From RGIG9608 sp045602425 (GTDB lineage Bacteria > Bacteroidota > Bacteroidia > Bacteroidales > Paludibacteraceae), in NCBI GenBank assembly GCA_045602425.1, contig JAZSBO010000006.1, positions 124,001-188,000 on the forward strand: a stretch of 64,000 bases of DNA. The letters run 5' to 3'. The notes beneath the pieces were generated by a model that was given only the letters and a program-made list of their open reading frames with translations, was not told the DNA's origin and did not search any database. Shown here one piece after another: positions 39,412 to 48,862 of this stretch (position 1 is its first letter; each line of letters begins with the position of its first letter). Made by a program: the position numbers and the translations under genes.

Positions 39412-40269
39412 TTAAGATTGTGAACCGCCAATAATATCCAACAACTCGTTGGTAATAGCCTGTTGACGACTTTTATTGTATTGTATTGTCAATTCTTGCA
39501 ACAATTCATTCGCATTGTCAGTAGCTACTTGCATAGCAACTGTCCGTGCTGCTTGCTCTGCTGCATACGAGTCAAGCAATGCTGCATAAATTTTCAATCG
39601 CAAAACTTTAGGTAATAATTCTTCTATAATTAAAGTTTTATTAGGTTCAACCAAATAATCAGTATGTACTTTGGTTTCTTTTTCAGTATCCAACGACATC
39701 GGCAAAAAACATTGATGCAGAAGTTGTTGTGTAGAAGTACTCTTGCAATGTTGATAAATCAGTTCAACTTTATCAACTTTTTTCTCAACAAACAAATTCA
39801 TCAACATATCAGCAAATTCAATCGTTGGAATATATTTAGGAGAATCTATCAAATAATTTAAATCCTGAACATTATATCCTGATTTACGACAAAAATCATA
39901 CACTTTTTTCCCAATAGGAAATAACAAAATATTATCATCACCTAAATCTTTATAGATAGTAAGTGTTTTGTCCAAATCTTTTATTACAGTAGAATTAAAT
40001 GCACCGCAGAGACTTGAATTAGAAGACAATATGATTATAGCAACTCTTTTCAACTCACGTTGTTCGGCAAAAGATGTTGAGAAATTCTCTTCTGACAAAA
40101 GAAAACTTTGCAACATCTCTTCGAGTTTCTGTTGATAAGGAATAAAAGCCTCGCTATTTTTCTGAGCCTTTCGTAACTTTGCTGAAGCCACCATCTTCAT
40201 AGCAGAAGTAATCTTCATTGTTGAATTAACAGAAGAAATACGAGATTTTATTTCTTTTAAAGATGCCAT
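39412..40269 (-). CDS. atpG: F1Fo ATP synthase gamma subunit
   Basis: The central stalk of F1. The 285-residue protein starts MASLKEIKSRISSVNSTMKITSAMKMVASAKLRKA-like (only the first part is quoted: MASLKEIKSRISSV) and ends with the conserved helix around TVAMQVATDNANELLQEL and NKSRQQAITNELLDI. Length and both coiled-coil termini are normal. It lies 3 bp after atpA and leads directly into dxr. Confidence 0.96.
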   Translation of the reverse strand: MASLKEIKSRISSVNSTMKITSAMKMVASAKLRKAQKNSEAFIPYQQKLEEMLQSFLLSEENFSTSFAEQRELKRVAIIILSSNSSLCGAFNSTVIKDLDKTLTIYKDLGDDNILLFPIGKKVYDFCRKSGYNVQDLNYLIDSPKYIPTIEFADMLMNLFVEKKVDKVELIYQHCKSTSTQQLLHQCFLPMSLDTEKETKVHTDYLVEPNKTLIIEELLPKVLRLKIYAALLDSYAAEQAARTVAMQVATDNANELLQELTIQYNKSRQQAITNELLDIIGGSQS

Positions 40270-40272
40270 TTA

Positions 40273-41862
40273 TCAATTATTTTTAAATTGTTTGGTAATG
40301 ATCTCCGCTTCAGTTTTTATAATCTGACAAACATTGTCATTGATAATTCCACTACGTAATACATCGAGTACATCTGTTTGATGTTTCAATTCCAACACTT
40401 TGATTAACTCTTTTTCAAATAAAGCAACCTTATCGAGAGAAATATCTGCCAATAATCCATTCGTTCCACAATAAAGTACCGCAATCTGCTTTTCGACAGG
40501 CATCGGAGAATACACAGGTTGCACCAACAGACGAGTATTCTTTTGCCCTTTATCAATAGTCATAGCAGTTACGGCATCCATATCACTTCCAAATTTCGAA
40601 AATGCTTCCAATTCACGATACTGAGCTTGATCTATTTTCAAAGTTCCTGCAACCTTTTTCATAGCTTTTATTTGTGCATTTCCACCAACACGTGACACAG
40701 AGATACCAACATTAATAGCAGGTCTATTCCCTTGATTAAAAAGATCCGTATCCAAGAAAATCTGTCCATCAGTAATTGAAATCACATTCGTAGGAATATA
40801 TGCAGAAACATCACCCGCTTGAGTTTCAATAATAGGTAAAGCTGTGAGCGAACCACCACCTTTTACTTTCCCTTTTAACGAATCGGGTAAATCATTCATC
40901 TGTTCAGCCACCTCTTGTTGAGTAATAATCTTTGCAGCACGTTCCAATAAACGAGAATGCAAATAAAATATATCACCTGGATATGCCTCACGACCCGAAG
41001 GACGACGAAGAATCAACGATACTTCTCGATAAGCAACAGCTTGTTTCGATAAATCATCGTACACAACTAATGCATGACGACCTGTATCTCGGAAATACTC
41101 ACCAATAGCAGCTCCTGCAAATGGAGCAAAATATTGCATTGCAGCAGAATCCGCAGCAGTTGCCGAAACCACTACGGTATAATCCATAGCTCCTTTTTCT
41201 TTCAGTGTATTTACAAGCGATGCAACAGTAGAGCCTTTCTGCCCTATTGCTACATAAATACAATAAACAGGACTGCCTGCTTCATAAGCAGAACGCTGAT
41301 TTATAATTGTATCAATAGCAATACTAGTTTTCCCTGTTTGGCGATCACCAATAATCAACTCACGCTGTCCACGCCCAATTGGAATCATTGCATCAACGGC
41401 TTTCAAGCCTGTTTGTAAAGGTTCATTTACAGGTTGTCGATAGATTACTCCCGGAGCTTTTCGCTCAAGTGGCATCTCTACTAATTCGCCACTTATTGGA
41501 TCGCCCGTATCTAAAGGATTACCTAGAGGATCTATTACTCTGCCCAACATTCCTTCTCCAACACGAATAGAAGCAATACGATGGGTTCGTTTTACAACAA
41601 AACCCTCTTTTATTTTCTCACTATTACCCAAAAGTACAGCACCAACATTGTCCTCTTCCAAGTTCATCACAATGGCATTCATTCCATTTTCAAATACCAA
41701 GAGCTCATTCGACTCCGCATTTTTCAGACCATAGATACGAACAACCCCATCGCTCACTTGAAGTACAGTACCAATCTCCTCAAACTGAACATCGAGATTA
41801 AGTCCAGCTAACTGCTGACGCAAAACATCTGAAACTTCACTTACTTTTATTTTTTCAGCCAT
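40273..41862 (-). CDS. atpA: F1Fo ATP synthase alpha subunit
   Basis: The non-catalytic nucleotide-binding subunit of F1. The 529-residue protein has the beta-barrel start (VGDGVVRIYGLKNAES-like region), the P-loop GDRQTGKTS (about residue 170), VVYDDLSKQAVAYR and PGDIFYLHSRLLERAA with a normal C-terminal domain. The gap to atpH is 37 bp. Confidence 0.98.
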   Translation of the reverse strand: MAEKIKVSEVSDVLRQQLAGLNLDVQFEEIGTVLQVSDGVVRIYGLKNAESNELLVFENGMNAIVMNLEEDNVGAVLLGNSEKIKEGFVVKRTHRIASIRVGEGMLGRVIDPLGNPLDTGDPISGELVEMPLERKAPGVIYRQPVNEPLQTGLKAVDAMIPIGRGQRELIIGDRQTGKTSIAIDTIINQRSAYEAGSPVYCIYVAIGQKGSTVASLVNTLKEKGAMDYTVVVSATAADSAAMQYFAPFAGAAIGEYFRDTGRHALVVYDDLSKQAVAYREVSLILRRPSGREAYPGDIFYLHSRLLERAAKIITQQEVAEQMNDLPDSLKGKVKGGGSLTALPIIETQAGDVSAYIPTNVISITDGQIFLDTDLFNQGNRPAINVGISVSRVGGNAQIKAMKKVAGTLKIDQAQYRELEAFSKFGSDMDAVTAMTIDKGQKNTRLLVQPVYSPMPVEKQIAVLYCGTNGLLADISLDKVALFEKELIKVLELKHQTDVLDVLRSGIINDNVCQIIKTEAEIITKQFKNN

Positions 41863-41899
41863 ATTTCTCTTATTTTCTAACTGCTATCACTTTTTACTG

Positions 41900-42436
41900 C
41901 TATCTTATAAGATTTTTTCTTATTTTAGAAAGTTGACCAACAACCGATGCATCAAGTCTTTCTTCTTCAATATCAAGAATAAAACCGCCCAAAATATTAG
42001 CATCAACCACTGTTTTTAGTTCGACCTCTTGTTTCGAATATTTTTCCAAAAACAAACGAATAGAATCTTCTGTCTTTCTATCTAAAGCAACGGCTGTTAC
42101 TAATCGGCCCATACAAATTTTAAAGTCTTTTCGATAAATTTCACAAAAAGTCAATGCTATCCGCTGTAAAAAATCTTCTCGTCGATTTTTCAAAAGTAAA
42201 TCAATAAAAAGACTAAATAATGTATTCGAAACATTGCCAGAGGCAATCTTTATCAACTCTTTTTTCTGCGAAACAGACAACGTAGGATTATTCAACACTG
42301 ATTGCAACTTATCGTGTTGAGAAAAACTATCCACCAATGTTGACATTAGTTTATAGATATTCTCACTCTCATTTTGTTCTTCAGAACAACTCAAAAGTGC
42401 TTTTGCATAACGAGTTACAATCAATCCTGAATTCAT
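41900..42436 (-). CDS. atpH: F1Fo ATP synthase delta subunit
   Basis: The 178-residue delta subunit holds F1 on the peripheral stalk. It has the helical N-terminal domain (ITRYAKALLSCSEEQ-like) and the C-terminal beta-strand signature VDANILGGFILDIEEERLDAS. It starts one base after the atpF stop. Confidence 0.94.
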   Translation of the reverse strand: MNSGLIVTRYAKALLSCSEEQNESENIYKLMSTLVDSFSQHDKLQSVLNNPTLSVSQKKELIKIASGNVSNTLFSLFIDLLLKNRREDFLQRIALTFCEIYRKDFKICMGRLVTAVALDRKTEDSIRLFLEKYSKQEVELKTVVDANILGGFILDIEEERLDASVVGQLSKIRKNLIR

Positions 42437-42437
42437 A

Positions 42438-42932
42438 TCAATTCCATGTTATTTCGTTTAAGAGTTTGTCTATCATTTCAGATTGACGTTTGTTACTTTG
42501 CAAATTTGCACGAAGAATTTTTTCAGCAATATCTACAGAAAGATCCGCAATCTGATTTTTCATCTCATTCAAACTTTTTTCTTTCTCAATTTGAATTTGA
42601 CGCTTCGCATTTTCTATTATTTTCTGCGACTCAACAACAGCATTTTCCTTTGCTTCTTGTATTATCTGATTACGAAGTTCAGACGCCTCATTCAAAATTT
42701 TCATTTGTTCTTGCTGAGCTTGTGCCAAAATTGCTGCTGTTTCTATTTTTATATTTTCCAGTTGCTTATTAGCTTCTTCAGCTGCTTTTACAGAATCATT
42801 GATAAAATTGCTTCGTTTTTCAACCATTCCAGTAATAACTGGCCAACCAAACTTTGCCAATATAAAAAACACAATTCCGAATGCCAACAGCATCCAAAAC
42901 ACCAATCCAGTTTCTGGCATTAGCAATGACAT
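42438..42932 (-). CDS. atpF: F1Fo ATP synthase b subunit
   Basis: The peripheral stalk subunit: 164 residues with one N-terminal membrane helix (about 9-28, VFWMLLAFGIVFFILAKFG) and a long charged helix rich in Glu, Lys and Gln that ends near KLLNEITWN. No b' paralogue is present, so a b homodimer is expected. Confidence 0.95.
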   Translation of the reverse strand: MSLLMPETGLVFWMLLAFGIVFFILAKFGWPVITGMVEKRSNFINDSVKAAEEANKQLENIKIETAAILAQAQQEQMKILNEASELRNQIIQEAKENAVVESQKIIENAKRQIQIEKEKSLNEMKNQIADLSVDIAEKILRANLQSNKRQSEMIDKLLNEITWN

Positions 42933-42944
42933 AAACTCTAATTT

Positions 42945-43169
42945 TTATAATGCCATCAAACAAACTACAACAGCAAACAAAGCAACACCTTCAATCAAAG
43001 CTGCCACGATAATCATCGTAGTACGAATATCACCAGCCGATTCAGGTTGACGTGCAATAGCTTCCATTGCACTTGAACCGATTTTACCAATTCCTAATGC
43101 GGCTCCTATTACTGCCAAACCTGCTCCCAATGCTGCACCAAAAGATGCTCCTAATAATTCTAATAACAT
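42945..43169 (-). CDS. atpE: F1Fo ATP synthase c subunit (rotor ring)
   Basis: A 74-residue hairpin of two membrane helices with the polar loop ARQPESAGDI. The ion-binding carboxylate is Glu60 in helix 2 (AALIEGVAL). The residue after it is Gly, and the helix 1 position that is Gln in sodium-driven rings is Ile, so the ring should carry protons. It lies 12 bp before atpF and 36 bp after atpB. Confidence 0.96.
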   Translation of the reverse strand: MLLELLGASFGAALGAGLAVIGAALGIGKIGSSAMEAIARQPESAGDIRTTMIIVAALIEGVALFAVVVCLMAL

Positions 43170-43205
43170 AATTTTTATTTTTTAAAGGTTAATAATATTT
43201 TAATA

Positions 43206-44255
43206 TCAACTATGATGTTCAACTTTTGACAAGCCAATGAATACAGACGAAAGCATTGTAAACACATAAGCTTGAATATATGCTACTAACAGCTCTAAAC
43301 AATCCATAAAAATAGTAAAAAACACCGATACAAAAGTCATCCCTGCACATACGGCAGCACCCATTGATGCAGTAATAAATACTAAACATGTTAATCCCAA
43401 AACGATCGAATGTCCTGCCATTATATTGGCAAACAAACGAATCATCAAAGCAAATGGTTTTGTAAATATTCCAAACAATTCAATAATCGGCATTAATGGA
43501 ATCGCTTTCATCCAAATAGGTACGTCTGGCCAAAGTATTTCTTTCCAATACTCTTTTGTCCCGAAAATATTTACTGTAAAAAATGTGCATAAAGCAAGTA
43601 CCAATGTCACAGCTATATTTCCTGTAGTATTTGCTCCTCCCGGGAAAATAGGAATTAACCCCATTAGGTTATTAAAGAATATAAAAAAGAATGCTGTCAA
43701 AAGATATGGAGAATATTTCTGATAATCTTTTCCTATACAAGGTTTTATCAGATCATCTTGAATGCTCATTATCAACATTTCCAACGCCCCACGGAAACCT
43801 TTCGGAGCTTCCAGCGGTTTCTTTTTATACCAACGTGTAACCCAAAGTATAATAACAGCTAAAAGAATACTATTTATAATAATTGCCACAGCATTTTTTG
43901 TTAACGAAAAATCCCATGGACGGACTTCTTCTCCACTATCATTCAACTCAACAATTTTTCCTGCATACTTGCCATCTTTTCTACCAAACTGATAACCGCA
44001 ATAAGAATTGTGATGATGCAATTGTGATGACATAAATATTTTAAAACCATTTTTTTCGCCACAAACAATTATCGGAAGCGGAATCGTAATATGCTTATCT
44101 CCAATTGTTGTAATATGCCATTCATAAGCATCGGAAATATGATCAAAAATAATGCTCTTAACATCCACTTTTTGTACAGAATCGTTGCTTTCTGCTAAAA
44201 TTATTGGAGAAAAACAAAAAAACAATAGTAATATAATAAAGAATTTTTTATTCAT
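43206..44255 (-). CDS. atpB: F1Fo ATP synthase a subunit, with exported N-terminal extension
   Basis: The 349-residue proton channel subunit. The membrane part (about 120-349) has the family patterns FFIFFNNLMGLIP and IRLFANIMAGHSIVLGL with the essential Arg. The first 20 residues look like a signal peptide and are followed by about 100 periplasmic residues with a His-rich stretch (SSQLHHHNSYCG), an extension usual in Bacteroidetes and absent in E. coli. Its start overlaps the preceding small gene by 8 bp. Confidence 0.95.
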   Translation of the reverse strand: MNKKFFIILLLFFCFSPIILAESNDSVQKVDVKSIIFDHISDAYEWHITTIGDKHITIPLPIIVCGEKNGFKIFMSSQLHHHNSYCGYQFGRKDGKYAGKIVELNDSGEEVRPWDFSLTKNAVAIIINSILLAVIILWVTRWYKKKPLEAPKGFRGALEMLIMSIQDDLIKPCIGKDYQKYSPYLLTAFFFIFFNNLMGLIPIFPGGANTTGNIAVTLVLALCTFFTVNIFGTKEYWKEILWPDVPIWMKAIPLMPIIELFGIFTKPFALMIRLFANIMAGHSIVLGLTCLVFITASMGAAVCAGMTFVSVFFTIFMDCLELLVAYIQAYVFTMLSSVFIGLSKVEHHS

Positions 44256-44622
44256 TCTTTTTCATCATTTTTGAAAAACCTATAGTCTCTAATATCAGAC
44301 TCATACAATACAATACGAGGAAAACCACCGAAAAACTTATATTATTTTCACCTATCAGTTTCAGATACAAAACCAAGACTATAATAGACACAAAAAATTT
44401 TATAATTTTAATCAGTAGAAATATATTCATTTTTTTTGCACCACTCTCTTTCTCAAATCCTTTTAACAGCAAAAATTCTCCAAGAAAAAAGACGATAAAA
44501 TATATAGGTAAAATCCACATGTATTTGAAATAATATTGGGGGAAAGCAAAGCAAAACAATACACTAAACAAGGTACTGCAACATAAAAGAGCTAAAATTC
44601 CTGCAAAAAAGACTTTGTTCAT
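44248..44622 (-). CDS. AtpI-like small membrane protein
   Basis: A 124-residue protein with four membrane segments, lying between atpC and atpB where Bacteroidetes carry an AtpI-like or ATP synthase-associated gene. Sequence alone (FAGILALLCCSTLFSVLF, LPIYFIVFFLGEFLLLKGFE) does not prove the family. AtpI helps assemble the c ring in other bacteria. The start MNKVFFA at 44622 follows the atpC stop by 2 bp; an ATG 24 bp upstream would overlap atpC. Confidence 0.65.
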   Translation of the reverse strand: MNKVFFAGILALLCCSTLFSVLFCFAFPQYYFKYMWILPIYFIVFFLGEFLLLKGFEKESGAKKMNIFLLIKIIKFFVSIIVLVLYLKLIGENNISFSVVFLVLYCMSLILETIGFSKMMKKNE

Positions 44623-44624
44623 TA

Positions 44625-44870
44625 CTACCGTATTTTTTCTATACAAATGGTTATCAAATTATTGTCAACTTCAACAAAACCACCATCTACATAGATCTGA
44701 CATTCTTCTCCGTCTTCTAACACATAGGATATAAATCCTTTTGTTAGAGAAGAAATAATGGGAGCATGATTATTCAATATAGTGAATGCACTATATGTAC
44801 CAGGAACTGAAACTGCAGTTACATCTCCTTTAAAAATTAATCCTTCTGGTGATATTATTTCTAATCTCAT
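44625..44870 (-). CDS. atpC: F1Fo ATP synthase epsilon subunit (short form)
   Basis: An 81-residue protein with only the N-terminal beta-barrel of epsilon (MRLEIISPEGLIFKGDVTAV, GTYSAFTILNNHAPIISSL, VDGGFVEVDNNLI). The C-terminal two-helix hairpin found in E. coli, which brakes ATP hydrolysis, is missing. Short forms occur in Bacteroidetes. It lies 6 bp after atpD. Confidence 0.94.
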   Translation of the reverse strand: MRLEIISPEGLIFKGDVTAVSVPGTYSAFTILNNHAPIISSLTKGFISYVLEDGEECQIYVDGGFVEVDNNLITICIEKIR

Positions 44871-44876
44871 TTCAAA

Positions 44877-46379
44877 CTACACTCGTACTGCTTCAAGCAA
44901 CTTTTTACCTTTTTCAATTGCCTCTTCTATTGTCCCGACATTAAGAAATGCCATTTCTGGATACTCATCAACTTCACCATCTAAAATCATTTTAAAGCCT
45001 TTAATCGTATCTTCAATAGCAACCATCACACCAGGGACTCCTGTAAATTGTTCTGCTACTGTAAACGGCTGAGATAAGAATCGTTGCACCTTTCTTGCTC
45101 TATTCACAGTCATTCTATCCTCTTCTGACAATTCCTCCATTCCTAATATCGAAATAATGTCCTGAAGTTCTTTATTTCGTTGCAGAATTTGTTTTACTCG
45201 TTGAGCTGTATTATAATGTTCTTCACCAACAATCTGAGGGTCAAGAATCCTTGACGTAGAGTCCAAAGGATCAACAGCAGGATAAATGCCCAACTCCGAA
45301 ATTTTTCGACTCAACACAGTTGTTGCATCCAAGTGAGTAAACGTTGTTGCTGGAGCAGGGTCTGTCAAGTCATCAGCAGGGACATAAACTGCTTGTACAG
45401 ATGTAATAGACCCCTTCTTTGTAGAAGTAATACGTTCTTGCATCAAGCCCATCTCTGTTGCCAAAGTAGGTTGATAACCTACTGCAGAAGGCATTCGTCC
45501 TAACAACGCAGAAACTTCAGAACCAGCTTGTGTAAAACGGAATATATTGTCAATAAAAAACAATATATCATGCCCACTATCGCTATCTCTAAACGATTCA
45601 GCAATAGTCAATCCCGACAATGCTACTGACGAACGAGCTCCCGGAGGTTCATTCATTTGCCCAAAAATAAGCGATACTTGCGACTTTTCTAATTCTTTAT
45701 AATCAACCTTTGACAAATCCCAATTGCCTTCCTCCATGCTTTTTTTAAAATCTTCGCCATAACGAATAATACCAGACTCTATCATTTCGCGAAGTAAATC
45801 ATTTCCTTCTCTTGTTCGCTCACCTACACCAGCAAAAACAGAGAACCCATTATGACCTTTAGCGATATTATTGATAAGTTCTTGTATCAAAACGGTTTTC
45901 CCAACACCAGCACCACCAAAAAGTCCAATTTTTCCACCTTTCGAATATGGCTCCAACAAATCAATAACTTTTATTCCAGTAAACAGAATCTCCTTTTTTG
46001 TAGAAAGTTCATCAAACTTTGGAGGTTCACGATGAATCGGGTAAGTTTCTTCGTATGATAAATCATTCATACCATCAATTGCTTCTCCAACAACATTCAA
46101 CAAACGACCTTTTATCTGTTGTCCAATAGGCATCGCAATTGGTTTCCCCATCGGTATCACTTCGAGTCCCCTACGCAATCCATCTGTAGAATCCATTGCA
46201 ACTGTACGAACAGTGTTCTCTCCAACATGCTGTTGTATTTCTAAAATCAATTTTTTACCATTAGGTCGAACAACTTCTAACGCATCATGAATTGAAGGGA
46301 GTTGCATTGATTCATTTTCAAGATGAAAAGCAACATCAACTACAGGACCTACTACTTGCGATATATATCCTTTAAACAT
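44877..46379 (-). CDS. atpD: F1Fo ATP synthase beta subunit
   Basis: The catalytic subunit of F1: 500 residues with the P-loop GGAGVGKTV, VGERTREGNDL (catalytic Glu and Arg region), LFFIDNIFRFTQAGSEVSALL and the DELSEED-related segment LGMEELSEEDR. It is the first gene of the cluster and is preceded by a good promoter. Confidence 0.98.
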   Translation of the reverse strand: MFKGYISQVVGPVVDVAFHLENESMQLPSIHDALEVVRPNGKKLILEIQQHVGENTVRTVAMDSTDGLRRGLEVIPMGKPIAMPIGQQIKGRLLNVVGEAIDGMNDLSYEETYPIHREPPKFDELSTKKEILFTGIKVIDLLEPYSKGGKIGLFGGAGVGKTVLIQELINNIAKGHNGFSVFAGVGERTREGNDLLREMIESGIIRYGEDFKKSMEEGNWDLSKVDYKELEKSQVSLIFGQMNEPPGARSSVALSGLTIAESFRDSDSGHDILFFIDNIFRFTQAGSEVSALLGRMPSAVGYQPTLATEMGLMQERITSTKKGSITSVQAVYVPADDLTDPAPATTFTHLDATTVLSRKISELGIYPAVDPLDSTSRILDPQIVGEEHYNTAQRVKQILQRNKELQDIISILGMEELSEEDRMTVNRARKVQRFLSQPFTVAEQFTGVPGVMVAIEDTIKGFKMILDGEVDEYPEMAFLNVGTIEEAIEKGKKLLEAVRV

Positions 46380-46407
46380 ATTCTACTTTTTTCATTTAAC
46401 TATTTTG

Positions 46408-46415
46408 CAAATATA
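46408..46415 (-). promoter_or_regulatory. Promoter -7 element (TATATTTG) of the atp superoperon
   Basis: On the minus strand TATATTTG matches TAnnTTTG, 28 bp before the atpD ATG. It is the only such element seen in front of a gene between 46.4 and 35.3 kb. Confidence 0.6.
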
Positions 46416-46420
46416 CTAAA

Positions 46421-46444
46421 ATAAAAAATGCCTTTCTTGAAGGC
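46421..46444 (-). terminator. Intrinsic terminator after the PagL-like gene
   Basis: On the minus strand GCCTT (46444-46440... read as AAGGC on plus) pairs with AAGGC across a 5-nt loop (46444-46430) and is followed by ATTTTTTATTTT. The stem is short, 5 bp. Confidence 0.5.
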
Positions 46445-46488
46445 TTAACATTTTTTATACAACAAAATCAATTATGGAAAGAATCCTA

Positions 46489-47745
46489 TTACTGGAGAGT
46501 TGCATAAGAATTTCGTCTATTTTTAAAATGAAAAGTATAACCAAAGCCTATATCAAAAAACTCTGCTTTCTGCAAATGAGTTTTCAAAGATGCACTTACA
46601 AAAAAATTATCTACTATTCTACATTTTAACAACAAACGAAAATAATTCCATCCATCTTCCTTCTCTATGTTATATGTATAAAAAAGCGGACGTTGAGGTT
46701 TCCCTTTTTTCTCATATTTTGGGTTAGTCCCCAATTTATAGGCATTCCGAATTGGATCATAAACATAAAAGCCCCAATGAATGCCTGCTGTAATTCGCCC
46801 TATCTCAAATTCGTTTGCTAACGAAAGTCCTACCCTGAATTTATTTTTTACATCATTTTCAGCAATAGAATAACGTCCATATTTTGTATAATAATTACCG
46901 CCACTCTCTCCTTGATTCACAAAAACACCATCGTAGAAAGCATCTACCGATACCCCTATTTTATAAAAATTAGCTAAAGTTTTATAAAACGATAATCGAA
47001 CAGATGCCACTCCATAAAACTTTTTATCTTTATAATACAACTGTCGTGCTCCACCTCCCATTGCCAACTCAAGTTGCACATCTTTTTCTTTATCCTTCAC
47101 ATAGTCATTCCAAGGAAACATATATTCACGCCAATTTGGTCTATATGCAACCCCGACAAAGCCGTTAATAATATTCAATCCCGAATTCGGTTGAATAAAA
47201 CTTCCATTACTAATATGATTCAACATTAAATCAGAAGTTACCATAAACCCCTTTTTTATTGGGAAATCAAAAGAAAAACCTATCGGCAAAAAAACATTCA
47301 AATGAGAGCCAATAGCAGCATTTGCTGTTGGAGCATTAACTCCATTTTCAGTATCACAATGATACCAAGTTTTAGTTAAAACAGCTAAACCTGCACCTAC
47401 TTTAAAATTAAACAAAAAATGTTCGTGACGCACTATTGGAACTAACAAATAGGGATAAGCTGCAAATGCTTGCCCAAAAATTTTTGGATTGCCCAAATCC
47501 ATACCAAGAAGTCCAACTCCTATAATCGGATAATTCCAATACTTTTCCCAATTATATTTTCCCTGCGGGAGAAATTCTACTGCAAACTCTAATCCCAAAA
47601 CAGGTCCTTTTACCGTATTTTCTAAATGTTTGGTATGCTTTAAAATACCACCACCTATTATTTTGGCTTTTACATCATAATAAGGCATATAAGCTTTCGT
47701 ACCTAACGAAAACAACAGAAACGATATAAGAAGAATTTTTTTCAA
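46489..47745 (-). CDS. PagL-like lipid A deacylase family protein (acyloxyacyl hydrolase)
   Basis: A 418-residue outer membrane beta-barrel protein with a signal peptide (cleavage after about TKA, residue 18). The first half matches the PagL family, which removes a 3-O-acyl chain from lipid A; the His-x-Ser pair appears in LNHISNGSF (His177, Ser179). The second half (about 220-418) adds more barrel strands ending in FGYTFHFKNRRN and is longer than classical PagL. Enzyme activity is inferred. It starts 6 bp after ychF. Confidence 0.8.
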   Translation of the reverse strand: MKKILLISFLLFSLGTKAYMPYYDVKAKIIGGGILKHTKHLENTVKGPVLGLEFAVEFLPQGKYNWEKYWNYPIIGVGLLGMDLGNPKIFGQAFAAYPYLLVPIVRHEHFLFNFKVGAGLAVLTKTWYHCDTENGVNAPTANAAIGSHLNVFLPIGFSFDFPIKKGFMVTSDLMLNHISNGSFIQPNSGLNIINGFVGVAYRPNWREYMFPWNDYVKDKEKDVQLELAMGGGARQLYYKDKKFYGVASVRLSFYKTLANFYKIGVSVDAFYDGVFVNQGESGGNYYTKYGRYSIAENDVKNKFRVGLSLANEFEIGRITAGIHWGFYVYDPIRNAYKLGTNPKYEKKGKPQRPLFYTYNIEKEDGWNYFRLLLKCRIVDNFFVSASLKTHLQKAEFFDIGFGYTFHFKNRRNSYATLQ

Positions 47746-47750
47746 TACAA

Positions 47751-48851
47751 CTATACATTAAATCGAAAATGCAGAATATCACCATCTTGCACTACATATT
47801 CTTTTCCCTCAACACTCAATTTTCCAGCCTCCCTACAAGCCGTATCACTTCCTAAAAGCACATAATCTTCATACTTAATCACTTCAGCGCGAATAAATCC
47901 TTTCTCAAAATCAGTATGAATAATGCCCGCACATTGAGGAGCTTTTGAACCACGAATAAATGTCCACGCACGCGATTCGTCAGCCCCTGTTGTAAAATAC
48001 GTTTGTAAATCAAGTAATTTATAAGCTGCACGAATTAAACGAGTGCCACCTGATTCAGCTAAACCAATTTCTTCCAAAAACATCTGACGATCTTCGTACG
48101 ACTCTAATTCTGCAATCTCAGATTCAACTTTCGCTGAGATAATCAAAACTTCTGCATTTTCATCTTTCACTGCTTCACGCACTTGTTCTACATATTTATT
48201 TCCATCAACAACCGATTTCTCATCTACATTACAAACATACAAAACAGGCTTATTGGTTAATAAAAATAAATCGCGGACATTTTTTTCTTCTTCTTTTTCC
48301 AAAATTACAGTTCTCGCAGATTTTCCTTGCTCCAACGCCGCTTTATAACGCAACAATATTTCATATAATACTTTTGCATTTTTATCGCCACCAGTCTGTG
48401 CTTGTTTTTGAACTTTCTTAATCTGATTTTCAATAGTTTCTAAATCTTTTAGCTGTAATTCAGTATCAATAATTTCTTTATCTCTAACAGGATTAACAGT
48501 ACCATCAACATGTACAATATTATCATCGTCGAAACATCGTAATATATGGAGGATAGCATCTGTTTCTCTGATATTTGCAAGGAATTTATTCCCCAAACCT
48601 TCTCCTTTACTAGCACCTTTTACCAAACCTGCGATATCAACTATTTTTACTGTTGTTGGAATCACACGCTCAGGATTATCAATCTCCGCCAATTTATTTA
48701 ATCTATCATCAGGTACATTTATAACCCCCACATTAGGTTCTATTGTACAAAAAGGGAAATTAGCCGATTGAGCTTTTGAATTTGAAAGACAATTAAATAT
48801 TGTAGATTTTCCTACATTAGGCAATCCTACTATTCCACATTGTAACGACAT
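47751..48851 (-). CDS. ychF: Ribosome-associated GTPase/ATPase YchF
   Basis: An Obg-family nucleotide hydrolase (OLA1/YchF) that prefers ATP. The 366-residue protein has the P-loop GLPNVGKST (8-16), VDIAGLVKGASKGEGLGN (switch II), a helical insert, NVDE in place of the GTP-specific NKxD, and the C-terminal TGS domain with GSDTACREAGKLSVEGK-like ending DGDILHFRFNV. It is 12 bp after ahcY. Confidence 0.97.
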   Translation of the reverse strand: MSLQCGIVGLPNVGKSTIFNCLSNSKAQSANFPFCTIEPNVGVINVPDDRLNKLAEIDNPERVIPTTVKIVDIAGLVKGASKGEGLGNKFLANIRETDAILHILRCFDDDNIVHVDGTVNPVRDKEIIDTELQLKDLETIENQIKKVQKQAQTGGDKNAKVLYEILLRYKAALEQGKSARTVILEKEEEKNVRDLFLLTNKPVLYVCNVDEKSVVDGNKYVEQVREAVKDENAEVLIISAKVESEIAELESYEDRQMFLEEIGLAESGGTRLIRAAYKLLDLQTYFTTGADESRAWTFIRGSKAPQCAGIIHTDFEKGFIRAEVIKYEDYVLLGSDTACREAGKLSVEGKEYVVQDGDILHFRFNV

Positions 48852-48862
48852 TTTTTCTTTTT

